This document shows positions 54,326 through 62,997 of a DNA stretch of 64,000 nucleotides, piece after piece. Under the pieces are notes generated by a model. It ran no database searches and had not been told where the DNA came from. It saw only the letters and a list, made by a program, of their open reading frames with translations. The DNA lies in contig PVBG01000029.1 of the NCBI GenBank assembly GCA_002968845.1, positions 1 through 64,000 of the forward strand. The letters run 5' to 3'. The translations under genes and the position numbers were made by a program. The first letter of the stretch is position 1. Each line of letters starts with the position of its first letter. Source of the stretch: Neorhizobium tomejilense (GTDB lineage Bacteria; Pseudomonadota; Alphaproteobacteria; Rhizobiales; Rhizobiaceae).

Positions 54326-55357
54326 ATGAAAGCTATCGTTGTTCACGGCGCAAAGGATTTGCGCATCGAGGAGCGTCCGGTTGAAGCACCAGGCCCAGGA
54401 GAGGTACGCCTTCGCCTGGCCGCTGGTGGAATCTGCGGCAGCGATCTCCACTATTACAATCACGGTGGCTTCGGCACCGTCCGGCTACGCGAACCGATGA
54501 TTCTCGGACACGAAGTTTCCGCACATGTCGATGCCCTTGGACCGGGTGTAGAAGGATTGGAGTTGGGACAGCTCGTTGCCGTTTCGCCGTCCCGTCCGTG
54601 CCGAACCTGCCGCTACTGCCAGGAGGGGCACCAAAACCAGTGCCTCAACATGCGGTTCTACGGAAGCGCCATGCCGTTTCCGCATGTCCAAGGCGCCTTT
54701 CGTGAGGTTCTCGTTGCGGACGCGATCCAATGCGTTTCGGCCGATGGCCTAACGCCGGGCGAGGCGGCAATGGCCGAACCGCTGGCCGTGACGCTCCACG
54801 CGACCCGCCGGGCTGGAGAAATGTTGGGCAAACGGGTTCTGGTGACGGGTTGCGGGCCAATCGGCGTTCTGGCCATTCTGGCGGCTCGCCGTGCTGGGGC
54901 CGCTGAAATCGTCGCGACTGACCTCTCCGAATTCACCCTGTCGCTCGCCCGCAAAGCCGGCGCCGACCGGACGATCAACATGGCGCGAGAACCCGACGCG
55001 CTGGCCTCTTATGGGGCAGGGAAAGGAACGTTCGATGTCCTCTACGAGTGCTCCGGCGCCGCAGCGGCGCTCGCAGCGGCCATCGCTGTTTTGCGGCCGC
55101 GGGCGGTGATCGTTCAGCTGGGGCTTGGCGGAGATATGGCAGTCCCGATGATGGCTATCACGGCCAAGGAGCTGGATCTGCGCGGATCCTTTCGCTTCCA
55201 TGAAGAATTCGCCACTGGCGTCGGGCTCATGCAGAAGGGTCTCATCGACGTGAAGCCGTTGATCACCCACACGCTCCCCCTGCAGGAGGCCGTCACAGCC
55301 TTCGAACTGGCGAGTGACCGGAGCCAGGCGATGAAGGCGCAGATCGCCTTCATCTGA
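54326..55357 (+). CDS. idnD: L-idonate 5-dehydrogenase
   Basis: A 343-residue zinc-dependent medium-chain dehydrogenase: AAGGICGSDLHYYNHGGFGT (catalytic Zn Cys), ILGHEVSAHVDALGPGVEGL, CRTCRYCQEGHQNQC (structural Zn cysteines), VTGCGPIGVLAILAARRAGA and TDLSEFTLSLARKAGAD. GSDLHYY...GGFG is typical of IdnD, which oxidises L-idonate to 5-ketogluconate, the substrate of idnO. GGAGG precedes the ATG. Operon with the preceding dehydrogenase. Confidence 0.9.
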   Translation: MKAIVVHGAKDLRIEERPVEAPGPGEVRLRLAAGGICGSDLHYYNHGGFGTVRLREPMILGHEVSAHVDALGPGVEGLELGQLVAVSPSRPCRTCRYCQEGHQNQCLNMRFYGSAMPFPHVQGAFREVLVADAIQCVSADGLTPGEAAMAEPLAVTLHATRRAGEMLGKRVLVTGCGPIGVLAILAARRAGAAEIVATDLSEFTLSLARKAGADRTINMAREPDALASYGAGKGTFDVLYECSGAAAALAAAIAVLRPRAVIVQLGLGGDMAVPMMAITAKELDLRGSFRFHEEFATGVGLMQKGLIDVKPLITHTLPLQEAVTAFELASDRSQAMKAQIAFI

Positions 55358-55386
55358 ATTGCTGAGAGGTTTTTGACGGAAACAGA

Positions 55387-55420
55387 AAGGGGGCGATCCG
55401 GATCAGCGCCGCCTTTGTTT
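55387..55420 (+). terminator. Rho-independent terminator after idnD
   Basis: AAGGGGGCG (55387-55395) pairs with CGCCGCCTT (55407-55415) with one mismatch around an 11-nt loop, followed by TGTTTTCTG. It lies 30 bp after the idnD stop. Confidence 0.6.
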
Positions 55421-55531
55421 TCTGCGAGACCGGCAGACCAGGGCGCTGCCGTCCCGGCGGCCATTGAGGTGCCCCAGGCGGGGCCTTCAGACATCTCGTC
55501 ACCCTTGCCTGTTCATATCAAGGGTATCGGG

Positions 55532-55545
55532 TGATATCGATAGCG
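55532..55545 (+). promoter_or_regulatory. Weak GntR/IdnR-type operator before the gluconolactonase gene
   Basis: TGATATCGATAGCG matches the TGTTATCGATAACA core at 11 of 14 positions, including the central TATCGATA, and ends 31 bp before the gluconolactonase ATG. It follows a terminator, so the lactonase likely has its own promoter under the same control. Confidence 0.5.
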
Positions 55546-55576
55546 TTCTCACAGCTTCCAGAAAGGGAAGGCCGGC

Positions 55577-56473
55577 ATGTCGTACTTTGAAGTGGTCGGT
55601 CCGCTGTTTAGCCGATACGTCCTTGGGAATGCGCCGGTGAAACAGATTGCGACGGGCTTTGACTGGGTCGAGGGGCCGGTCTGGTTCGGTGATGCAGGAT
55701 GCCTCCTCTTTTCCGACATTCCGAACAATCGCATCCTCCGCTGGTCTCCAGGCGCTGGGGTCTCCACGTTCCGACAGCCCTCGAACTTTGCCAACGGCAA
55801 TACGCGCGACAGGCAGGGAAGGCTGGTAACGTGCGAACATGGCACGCGCCGTGTGACGCGCACGGAACTTGACGGTTCCGTCACTATCGTGGCTGACCGC
55901 TACCGGGGAAGGCGCCTGAATTCTCCCAATGATGTGGTTGTAAAATCCGACGGCTCCATCTGGTTCTCCGATCCGAACTACGGGATCATGACGGACTACG
56001 AGGGCTTTCTGGCCGAGCAGGAACTGCCGTGCCACGTTTACCGCGTCGATCCTTCTGGAGAAATTGAAGTCGCCTTAACGGACTTCAACTGCCCGAACGG
56101 CCTCGCCTTCAGCCCCGATGAAACCCGCCTCTATGTCGCCGATACCGGACGCATGTTCGGCTCAGACCCCCAACATATCAGGGTTTTCAATGTTGCCTCC
56201 AGCGGCGCGCTTTCTGGCGGCGAGGTGTTTCACACCATCAGCCCAGGATGCGCGGACGGTTTTCGAATGGACAGCGATGGGAATATGTGGTCCTCGGCGG
56301 CAGATGGCGTGCACTGCATTTCCCCCGACGGCCACCTGATCGGAAAGCTACTTGTTCCTGAACCGGTCTCGAACCTCTGCTTTGGCGGCCACGCGAAGCA
56401 TCAACTCTTCATGACTGCGACGACCAGCGTCTATTCGATTACGTTGAACCGCAGAGGTGCTCAAACCCCTTGA
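55577..56473 (+). CDS. SMP-30/gluconolactonase family protein
   Basis: A 298-residue six-bladed beta-propeller lactonase: FDWVEGPVWFGDAGCLLFSD (metal Glu), LNSPNDVVVKSDGSIWFSDP (metal Asn and catalytic region), CPNGLAFSPDETRLYVADTG (metal Asp side) and PGCADGFRMDSDGNMWSSAA. It opens sugar lactones such as gluconolactone to the free acid, feeding the pathway. GGGAAGG precedes the ATG. No signal peptide is visible, so it acts in the cytoplasm. Confidence 0.9.
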   Translation: MSYFEVVGPLFSRYVLGNAPVKQIATGFDWVEGPVWFGDAGCLLFSDIPNNRILRWSPGAGVSTFRQPSNFANGNTRDRQGRLVTCEHGTRRVTRTELDGSVTIVADRYRGRRLNSPNDVVVKSDGSIWFSDPNYGIMTDYEGFLAEQELPCHVYRVDPSGEIEVALTDFNCPNGLAFSPDETRLYVADTGRMFGSDPQHIRVFNVASSGALSGGEVFHTISPGCADGFRMDSDGNMWSSAADGVHCISPDGHLIGKLLVPEPVSNLCFGGHAKHQLFMTATTSVYSITLNRRGAQTP

Positions 56474-56860
56474 ATTCAAAGCGCGTTCATATTCGGGCAC
56501 ATGGTTGGCGTTCGCGGGTACCTTCTTTCATGCTGGACTCGGCCATGCCGAACGGGAAGACAGCCGGTCCCTTCACTGCCCCGCCGTATCGCTGAGAGCG
56601 GCCATCCAAACCGCTAGGTTCTTATTGCGTAGCAATCAGGGAGATGCGTCGGTCGCCGGAAACGGCCTTTCCAGAACTAGGAGCTCTATTTGCCGTCCGT
56701 TTGATGCTTAATCAGGTCACTTCCAATGCGGCCCCCCAGCCGCGGACGAGCCGGACAGGCAGGCTAACCTCTGGCGGCTGGGAAGAGGTTCGGTGGCTCC
56801 CATCTCTCCCAAAGGCGCCGGCGGCACGCCAAGGTGCACCCGCCAAGCTCGGCCGGCAGA
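56474..56860. other. Gap with no recognised gene
   Basis: About 390 bp between the convergent gluconolactonase and diguanylate cyclase genes. Short frames (for example 56644-56913) are Arg/Pro/Gly-rich without motifs. No clear terminator seen. Confidence 0.35.
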
Positions 56861-58750
56861 TTACGACCCCGCTCTTGCCGCGGATACCCGGCGGGCAGGG
56901 CCTTGCACCCTGATCTGATTGCGACCTTGTTCCTTTGCCTCGTACATAGCCGCATCTGCTGCCGCCAAGAGCTTTTGCGTGTCCGAGAAGACCTTTCCTC
57001 CAGTTGAAGATATGCCGATGCTGGCCGTCACCCTGCCGAATTCGCTACTCGTATGGGGAAGGTCCTCGCGGCTCAGGAGGCGTTTGAATTCTTCTGCAAC
57101 GATCATGGCCCCGGTTTCATCGGTATTTGGAAGCAAAACCACGAACTCCTCGCCGCCGTAGCGCGCAACAACATCTCCGGACCGTTTCACCGATTTTTCG
57201 AGACATTCCCCCACGGCGCGTAGGCATTCGTCGCCGGCAAGGTGCCCGTAGGTGTCATTGTACAGTTTGAACCTGTCGACATCGATCATCAGAACGCTCA
57301 AAGGGATGTTGGTTTCACGACACGTCTCAAACTCGCGGACGAAGGCGGCGTCAAACGCTCTGCGATTTGCCAGGCTCGTTAAGCCGTCGGTGTCGGCGAG
57401 CGATCTCAGTTGCTGCGCAGAAAGCTGAAGCGCCGCTTCAGCCTCTTTCGTCACGGTAATGTCCGACACCACCACCATCGCTGAGCCGTCATGCGCGAGG
57501 CGCGTCTTGAGGGCGCGCCATTCGCCATTCCTAAGTTGGATTTCCTCGTCCTTGTTCACATGCAACGCCGCTGCCGCCGCCTCAACCCATTTCTCTGGCG
57601 TCTCCTGAGGCAACCCGATCCGTTCACCGGTTTCGATCACGCGCTGAAGGATTTTCGTGATATGCGCACCGACGACCCGCACATCACGCGACAGAGGGAA
57701 CGCGTTGCGATACTGCTCATTGCAGAAGACAAGAACACCCTTCTTGTCGAACATTGCGAAGCCCTCGGACATGCCGTTCATCGCAAGTGTCAGCAGGTTC
57801 CGTTTTTGACGGAGTTCACGCTCGAGCTCGATGCTTTCGGTGACGTCGCGAGTAACACCAGCAAGCCCGATGATCTGCCCTTCGCTATCCAGAAGAGGAA
57901 CTTTCGATGCCAACAGATGGCGTTCGCCCATCCGCTCAAGGGAATCGACAAGCGGCTCGCCGGTGCGAATGATCTCCTGCTCTCGATGATACAATTCCTC
58001 TGCGTCCGGAGCCGTGCGCAAACTGAAATCCGAAAGTCCGAACATTTCCGCCGGTGAGGAGAAATGGAAGAGCCGCGCCATGTTGTTGTTTACGGCAATG
58101 AACCGGCTCTCCCGGTCTTTCACATAAAGATAGTCCGGCGACTGCGAGAAAGCCGTTTCGAGCACCCGCCGTTCCAGCTTCAATCGGGCAGTCTTCAGCA
58201 TGATCAGACCACAGATGATCGTGGCCACGCAGTTCATAAGGACAAGCGGAACGCCGAACGCCGCCGCCGCCCCCGATTGTGTGAGGCTGGGCAAGGTCAC
58301 CAAGATGATCGACAATCCGAACCCAAGCAGGATGGTAACAGCCGCGAGCTTGTAGATATCGGCCCTTCCCCGTCGATAGAGGATGTGGACAACGACTCCT
58401 ATGGCAGTGACGAACAATATGGCAACGACGCCGTCGAAGGCTCCGGCACCGCCGGCGAAGCTCCGGAAGACAATTGCGGGAACTGCCGCAACAGCAGCCG
58501 CAATCACGCCACCGAAGAGCCCTGCAAGCGCAAGTGGTGCGAAGCGCAGATCGATGAAAATGCCTGACGCAAACTGGATTGCGAGCATCATCGAGCCGAT
58601 GGACGTGATGCCCGCGATAACACCCCAAGTAGGCCTTTCAAGCCCGATCAGGGATTTCTGATACCAGATCGAGATATGTGCCCACATGGCAACGGCAAGC
58701 GTCACAAATGCCAAATTGCCTGCGAATTGCTCCCAACTGGCTGACGTCAT
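56861..58750 (-). CDS. Membrane PAS-GGDEF diguanylate cyclase
   Basis: A 629-residue protein. About six transmembrane helices (residues 10-205) resemble the 5TMR-LYT sensor. A PAS domain (AFSQSPDYLYVKDRESRFIA), a second PAS (NGMSEGFAMFDKKGVLVFCN) and a GGDEF domain (DTDGLTSLANRRAFDAAFVR, DVDRFKLYNDTYGHLAGDEC) follow. The active site is GGEEF, so the enzyme should be active, and RSGD five residues before it is an RxxD inhibitory site for c-di-GMP. It makes c-di-GMP in response to a membrane or redox/small-molecule signal. No EAL domain. Confidence 0.93.
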   Translation of the reverse strand: MTSASWEQFAGNLAFVTLAVAMWAHISIWYQKSLIGLERPTWGVIAGITSIGSMMLAIQFASGIFIDLRFAPLALAGLFGGVIAAAVAAVPAIVFRSFAGGAGAFDGVVAILFVTAIGVVVHILYRRGRADIYKLAAVTILLGFGLSIILVTLPSLTQSGAAAAFGVPLVLMNCVATIICGLIMLKTARLKLERRVLETAFSQSPDYLYVKDRESRFIAVNNNMARLFHFSSPAEMFGLSDFSLRTAPDAEELYHREQEIIRTGEPLVDSLERMGERHLLASKVPLLDSEGQIIGLAGVTRDVTESIELERELRQKRNLLTLAMNGMSEGFAMFDKKGVLVFCNEQYRNAFPLSRDVRVVGAHITKILQRVIETGERIGLPQETPEKWVEAAAAALHVNKDEEIQLRNGEWRALKTRLAHDGSAMVVVSDITVTKEAEAALQLSAQQLRSLADTDGLTSLANRRAFDAAFVREFETCRETNIPLSVLMIDVDRFKLYNDTYGHLAGDECLRAVGECLEKSVKRSGDVVARYGGEEFVVLLPNTDETGAMIVAEEFKRLLSREDLPHTSSEFGRVTASIGISSTGGKVFSDTQKLLAAADAAMYEAKEQGRNQIRVQGPARRVSAARAGS

Positions 58751-59046
58751 TTTTCCCTACAGCTCTGACGAACCACCCCTGTGTATCATTGGACTGGTTT
58801 GAAGTAAGTTAACCAACCTCGTCCGAGCGTAGAGATGAAGGTACTAGACGGTCACTGCTCAAGGGACCCACCCATTGTCAATGCCGCTCGTCATATGATC
58901 AGGTGTACGTTCTGGCTGAGGCGGCGAGCCGGCAGCAAATGGGAACGCTTCTCCAAATCAGCTGAACCCGGCTCGGCGTACCTGCTGTCAGGGCCAAGCA
59001 GGAATGAATGGGAGCATTCCGCGCCCTCAACTGCAGATATCAGGGA

Positions 59047-59742
59047 CTACTGCGCGGGTCTTGCAAATCCCTTCGCGATGATCGGACCTGTGGGACGCCC
59101 GGTCGGCGACCCACCCCGCTGCTCAAGGGTGATCTCGTATAGCTGATCGTTGCGTGGTGCAGGAAGTGACGGGGCCCGCAGCCGCACCGACCGGGCCCTG
59201 TCGATCAGGCCGAGCGAGACCGGTCCCATCTCTTGCGAAGGCAGGGTCCAGACCTGAAACGTCTTGCCCTCCGGCACGTCAAAGTCGCCAAGCAGCCGCA
59301 CGGTCGCCTTCTCGCTCCCGAAATCCTCCACCACAGCTTGCGCCTCACCAGCCTCGTTGATCAGCACGGCAATGACCACCGGCTCCACCACGCGCGTCAG
59401 GCTCCACCCGAGCCCGACGGCCATCAGCAGCGCCGCGGCCAGCGCCGAAAGGGCGGTTGCTCGCCAGCTGTTTCGTCGATTGTCGTTGGCTGGCGGCGTG
59501 GAGACCACGGCTTGGCGAGCCGGCAACGCGGCTTCGATCTTCCGCCAAAGCTTCTCCTCCACGGTGGCCGGCTCCACACCCGAGTCGAGTGGCAGGAAGC
59601 GCTCCCGGCTTGCTGCGACGGCAGCTTTCAGTTCGGCATCGCCGTCGATCTGCGCCTCGATTTCCGCCGTCTCCGCAGGCTCCAGCAGGCCCAGCACATA
59701 TTCGTCGGCGATGCCGGCAATGTTGTCGCGGTTATAGGTCAT
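59047..59742 (-). CDS. Anti-sigma factor (RskA/ChrR-like)
   Basis: A 231-residue protein with an N-terminal zinc-less anti-sigma domain (DEYVLGLLEPAETAEIEAQI), a single transmembrane helix (ATALSALAAALLMAVGLGWS, about residues 100-119) and a C-terminal RskA domain (AQAVVEDFGSEKATVRLLGD, FQVWTLPSQEMGPVSLGLID). It should hold the sigma factor at the membrane. ATG 59742 overlaps the sigma stop by 4 bp (ATGA); the longer in-frame form is rejected. Confidence 0.88.
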   Translation of the reverse strand: MTYNRDNIAGIADEYVLGLLEPAETAEIEAQIDGDAELKAAVAASRERFLPLDSGVEPATVEEKLWRKIEAALPARQAVVSTPPANDNRRNSWRATALSALAAALLMAVGLGWSLTRVVEPVVIAVLINEAGEAQAVVEDFGSEKATVRLLGDFDVPEGKTFQVWTLPSQEMGPVSLGLIDRARSVRLRAPSLPAPRNDQLYEITLEQRGGSPTGRPTGPIIAKGFARPAQ

Positions 59743-60290
59743 GCCATGCACTCCCTGAGTGCCCGAAGGCCGCGGCGAATCCAGGATTTCGCCGTGCCAA
59801 GCGGGATACCCAGTCGCCCGGCAATCTCGCCATGAGTGTAGCCGCCGACATAGGCCATCAGGATGCCACGGCGCTTGATGTCGTCGAGCGCGCCAAGGCA
59901 GTCGCGCAACCGGCTTTCCCGGTCCAGGCGATGCCATGCTGCCATGATTTCATCAACCTGATCGACCTCCCGCAGCGTTTCCACCTCCTCGACCGTCTGC
60001 TCGCGGCGGCCGTCGCGCAAGAGGTTGAGTGCCCGATTGCGGACGATTGCATAGATCCAGCCCCGTGCCGAACCGCGCTCGGGGGCGTATTGATGTGCAT
60101 GGGTCCAGATGCGGATGAAAGCTTCCTGGACGACCTCTTCGGCAAGATCGCGCCGGCGAACGATCCGCTCGGCGACTGCAATCAATCGCGGCGCCTCCAG
60201 GTCGAAGATCTGCCGAAGCGCTGCCCGGTCTCCATTGGCGCAACGGGCAAGCGCCTTGTCAAGTTCGTCTGGCCAGGAGCCCATCAACAT
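59739..60290 (-). CDS. ECF RNA polymerase sigma factor
   Basis: About 183 residues. Region 2 is LRQIFDLEAPRLIAVAERIV and EEVVQEAFIRIWTHAHQYAP with GWIYAIVRNRALNLLR; region 4 is LDDIKRRGILMAYVGGYTHG followed by EIAGRLGIPLGTAKSWIRRG. The neighbouring RskA-type anti-sigma and divergent DUF4394 gene match the SigK-like ECF group. ATG 60290 or 60284 is the start; the longer frame to 60386 lacks family homology. Likely autoregulated from the repeat at 60357. Confidence 0.9.
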   Translation of the reverse strand: MLMGSWPDELDKALARCANGDRAALRQIFDLEAPRLIAVAERIVRRRDLAEEVVQEAFIRIWTHAHQYAPERGSARGWIYAIVRNRALNLLRDGRREQTVEEVETLREVDQVDEIMAAWHRLDRESRLRDCLGALDDIKRRGILMAYVGGYTHGEIAGRLGIPLGTAKSWIRRGLRALRECMA

Positions 60291-60356
60291 CTTTCTTCTT
60301 CTCCCGGACCAGCGTGTCCTTGCACCCCTATACGCGCAGGAGCCCTCCAAGGATGC

Positions 60357-60417
60357 ATAATCAAGAAATATTTCTGGCACCTGCATCCAGAGATACCCAC
60401 AGCCGTGTCTTGATTAT
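60357..60417. promoter_or_regulatory. Symmetric inverted repeats in the sigma/DUF4394 divergent promoter region
   Basis: ATAATCAAGA (60357-60366) and TCTTGATTAT (60408-60417) are perfect inverted copies, 41 bp apart. Each copy reads TCTTGATTAT toward its own gene, 66 bp before the sigma start and 64 bp before the DUF4394 start. A 12-bp palindrome, AGAAATATTTCT, lies between at 60364-60375. The simplest reading is one promoter element used in both directions, perhaps by the ECF sigma itself. Confidence 0.5.
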
Positions 60418-60481
60418 GGAAGCCATTGAAGGTCGGTTATTCGACCAGCTTCCGAACCGACCAACGCCCGGGAGAATTGAT

Positions 60482-61270
60482 ATGACTACCATTCGCTTCG
60501 CTCTGATCACCTCCGCCGCCCTCGGCCTGTCGGCCGCCGCTGTCTCCGCAGCACCCGTTTTGGGACTGACCGGCGACAAGACGCTCGTCATCTTCGATAC
60601 GGCAAAGCCAGCCGTTTCCAAGAAGATGGACGTCGCCGGCGTCGATAAACTCATCGGGATCGATTTCCGGCCTGGCAACAAGACGGTGATCGGCGTCACT
60701 CCGGATCACCGCATCGTTTCGATCAACCTGGAAACCGGTGCCACCACCGATGTCGCCAGAATGGACAAGTTGCTGACTGTGACGCAGGCGCCAGTAGTGG
60801 TGGACTTCAACCCGATGGCCGACCGGCTTCGTTTCATGACGGGCACCACCAACCACCGCGTCCACCCGGATACCGGTGCGGTGACGGTGGATGGGACGCT
60901 CGCCTTTGAGGATGGCGATATGCACAAGGGCGAGACACCGAACGTGGTGTCGGCCGCCTACACCAACTCATTCGGGAAGCCTGAAAAGACCGCGATGTAT
61001 AATATCGACGCGACGATCGGCGCGCTGATCCAGCAAACCAAGCCGAACGACGGCACGCTGAAGGCGATCGGAAAGCTTGGTCTCAAAGACAAGCCCACGA
61101 CCTATGCCTTTGATATCCAGGGCATGGCGGAGGGAAAGAACATGGCATATCTCGCTGCGGGCAAGACTCTCTACACGGTCAATCTGGAAACGGGGGGCGC
61201 GACCGAAGTCGGCATGATCACAGGAGTCGATGACGACGTGCGCGATATCGCGATACTTCCAGCGATGTAA
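60482..61270 (+). CDS. DUF4394-domain exported protein
   Basis: A 262-residue protein with a signal peptide (FALITSAALGLSAAAVSAAP, cut near VSA-AP). The rest is DUF4394: GLTGDKTLVIFDTAKPAVSK, IGIDFRPGNKTVIGVTPDHR, VDFNPMADRLRFMTGTTNHR and VHPDTGAVTVDGTLAFEDGD, a beta-propeller-like repeat. GGGAG precedes ATG 60482. Divergent from an ECF sigma/anti-sigma pair, so it is a probable regulon member. Biochemical role unknown. Confidence 0.88.
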   Translation: MTTIRFALITSAALGLSAAAVSAAPVLGLTGDKTLVIFDTAKPAVSKKMDVAGVDKLIGIDFRPGNKTVIGVTPDHRIVSINLETGATTDVARMDKLLTVTQAPVVVDFNPMADRLRFMTGTTNHRVHPDTGAVTVDGTLAFEDGDMHKGETPNVVSAAYTNSFGKPEKTAMYNIDATIGALIQQTKPNDGTLKAIGKLGLKDKPTTYAFDIQGMAEGKNMAYLAAGKTLYTVNLETGGATEVGMITGVDDDVRDIAILPAM

Positions 61271-61297
61271 ACGGTATCCGCTCCCCAACAAAAAACC

Positions 61298-61322
61298 AAG
61301 GCTGGTCCCGACCAGCCTTTTG
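61298..61322 (+). terminator. Rho-independent terminator after DUF4394
   Basis: AAGGCTGGT (61298-61306) pairs perfectly with ACCAGCCTT (61311-61319) around a CCCG loop, followed by TTT. It lies 27 bp after the stop codon. Confidence 0.8.
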
Positions 61323-61488
61323 ATCCTTGGCGGCTTCGGCCTTTGGGCGACAGACCTTAGTCCGCATTGACTAGGTGTGCCTGCTCCGTAATTTCGCGCT
61401 ACTCGAACTCCGCGAACAGCGCGGGGCGAGCCGGCGGCCGGGGGAGTGTGGACTCTTCGGTCGCCGATCAACGGCTAGTCGCGGACCG

Positions 61489-61725
61489 CTAGCGCGGACC
61501 TTTCTTGCCTGACGAGACTGCAACTGCACCCTCCCGCTCCAATTTCTTCCCCATCAGCTTACGGGCGCGGCGGACAGCGTCTGCCTTCTCGCGTGTCCGC
61601 TTCTCTGACGGTTTCTCGAAGTGCTCGCGCAGGCGGATCTCCCGAAAAACACCTTCGCGCTGCAGTTTCTTTTTCAGAACCCGCAGCGCCTGCTCGACAT
61701 TATTGTCTCTCACCAGTACCTGCAC
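61489..61725 (-). CDS. rpsU: Ribosomal protein bS21
   Basis: A 78-residue basic protein: [40 protein letters not shown] and [20 protein letters not shown] match rhizobial bS21, including the long C-terminal basic tail. bS21 belongs to the 30S head/platform and helps initiation. Rhizobia often carry several rpsU copies, so its presence does not prove that this is the main chromosome. It is monocistronic. Confidence 0.95.
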   Translation of the reverse strand: MQVLVRDNNVEQALRVLKKKLQREGVFREIRLREHFEKPSEKRTREKADAVRRARKLMGKKLEREGAVAVSSGKKGPR

Positions 61726-61985
61726 AGAACGCTCCTGACTTCTGTTCGGAGGGACGGCCCCTTGAGCCGCTAGAAATCACCTGAGAGACAATGTGGTTCC
61801 GAGGCTGGGCAGCACCTGATAACACCGGTGCCGCGTCATCAGAGTCTGCGCCAGGCTCCGGCCTCCACCGAGCTGGCGGGCGCTTACTGCGAGCAACATC
61901 ATTGTGAATGGGCTCGTGTCGGAAGCAATCCTGAATAACGCGCGCCGCTGCAAGAGAGCTTTGGACCATCTCAACGAAACCACGT

Positions 61986-62888
61986 TCAACCGGCCACTGG
62001 GCGAAAACCCCGGACATGCTCCACCAGCGCCCTCAGTTTGGGCGCCATGTTGCGGCGGCTCGGATAGTAGAGATAGAAACCCGGGAAACGCGGGCAAAAT
62101 TCTTCCAGGATCGGCACCAACTCCCCGCGCGCAAATGCCGGCCGAAAACTGTCCTCCATGCCAAAGCTGATCCCGGCGCCCGCGATTGCAAGGTTGATCA
62201 TCAGCGCCATATCGGTGGTGGTAATCGTGTCCGCCACCGCCACCGAGAACTCTCGGCCATCCTCCGCGAATTCCCAGCGATAGGGCGCAACGCTAGCCGC
62301 CCGACGCCAGCCGATGCAGCGGCGGCCTGCAAGTTCGCTCGGATGGCGCGGCCTGCCGAACCGTTCGAGATAGCCCGGCGAGGCCACGGCCAGCTGGCGT
62401 TGCTCGCCGGAGACCGCCACGGCGATCATGTCCTGGGCGATCACTTCCCCCAGCCTGACACCCGCATCATATCCTTCCGCGACAATATCGAATTCGTCGT
62501 CGGTCACGGTGACATGCAGTTTCACGTCCGGGTTTTCTTCCAGAAAGGACGCCAGAAGCGGGCCGGACAGGAAGCTGTCGGCAATCGACGAGACCGCGAG
62601 CATCAGCCTTCCGCGCGGACGTCCGCGAAGGTTCGAGGCCGCTTCGATAGCGCCCTGCATCTCGACAAGCGCTGGCGCCGCGTCGGTATAAAGGCGTTCC
62701 CCTGCTTCCGTCAGCGCCACGCTGCGGGTCGTGCGGCTGACGAGTGCAATGCCGAGGGTTTCTTCCAGCCTGCGGATCGTCTGGCTCACCGCCGAGCGGG
62801 TGACGCCCATCCGGTCAGCGGCGGCGCGAAAGCTCTTTTCTTCGGCAACGAGAGCGAAGACGGCAAGCGCGTTGAAGTCCGTCAACAT
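61986..62888 (-). CDS. LysR-family transcriptional regulator
   Basis: A 300-residue LysR protein: ALAVFALVAEEKSFRAAADR and MGVTRSAVSQTIRRLEETLG form the winged helix, followed by the effector domain (LMLAVSSIADSFLSGPLLAS, YDAGVRLGEVIAQDMIAVAV). It belongs to the group that regulates divergent SDR/oxidoreductase genes. It is divergent from the SDR at 62998 with 109 bp between, the usual arrangement for a LysR target. Confidence 0.92.
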   Translation of the reverse strand: MLTDFNALAVFALVAEEKSFRAAADRMGVTRSAVSQTIRRLEETLGIALVSRTTRSVALTEAGERLYTDAAPALVEMQGAIEAASNLRGRPRGRLMLAVSSIADSFLSGPLLASFLEENPDVKLHVTVTDDEFDIVAEGYDAGVRLGEVIAQDMIAVAVSGEQRQLAVASPGYLERFGRPRHPSELAGRRCIGWRRAASVAPYRWEFAEDGREFSVAVADTITTTDMALMINLAIAGAGISFGMEDSFRPAFARGELVPILEEFCPRFPGFYLYYPSRRNMAPKLRALVEHVRGFRPVAG

Positions 62889-62997
62889 TGGTTAGTTTTT
62901 CTTACCGCTGTATGAATGAATGGGAGACTTATCACGACAATGCCTCAGGCTTATCTTCCTGGCAACCGCAATTAAGCGGAGTCGAGAGGAATAAGTC

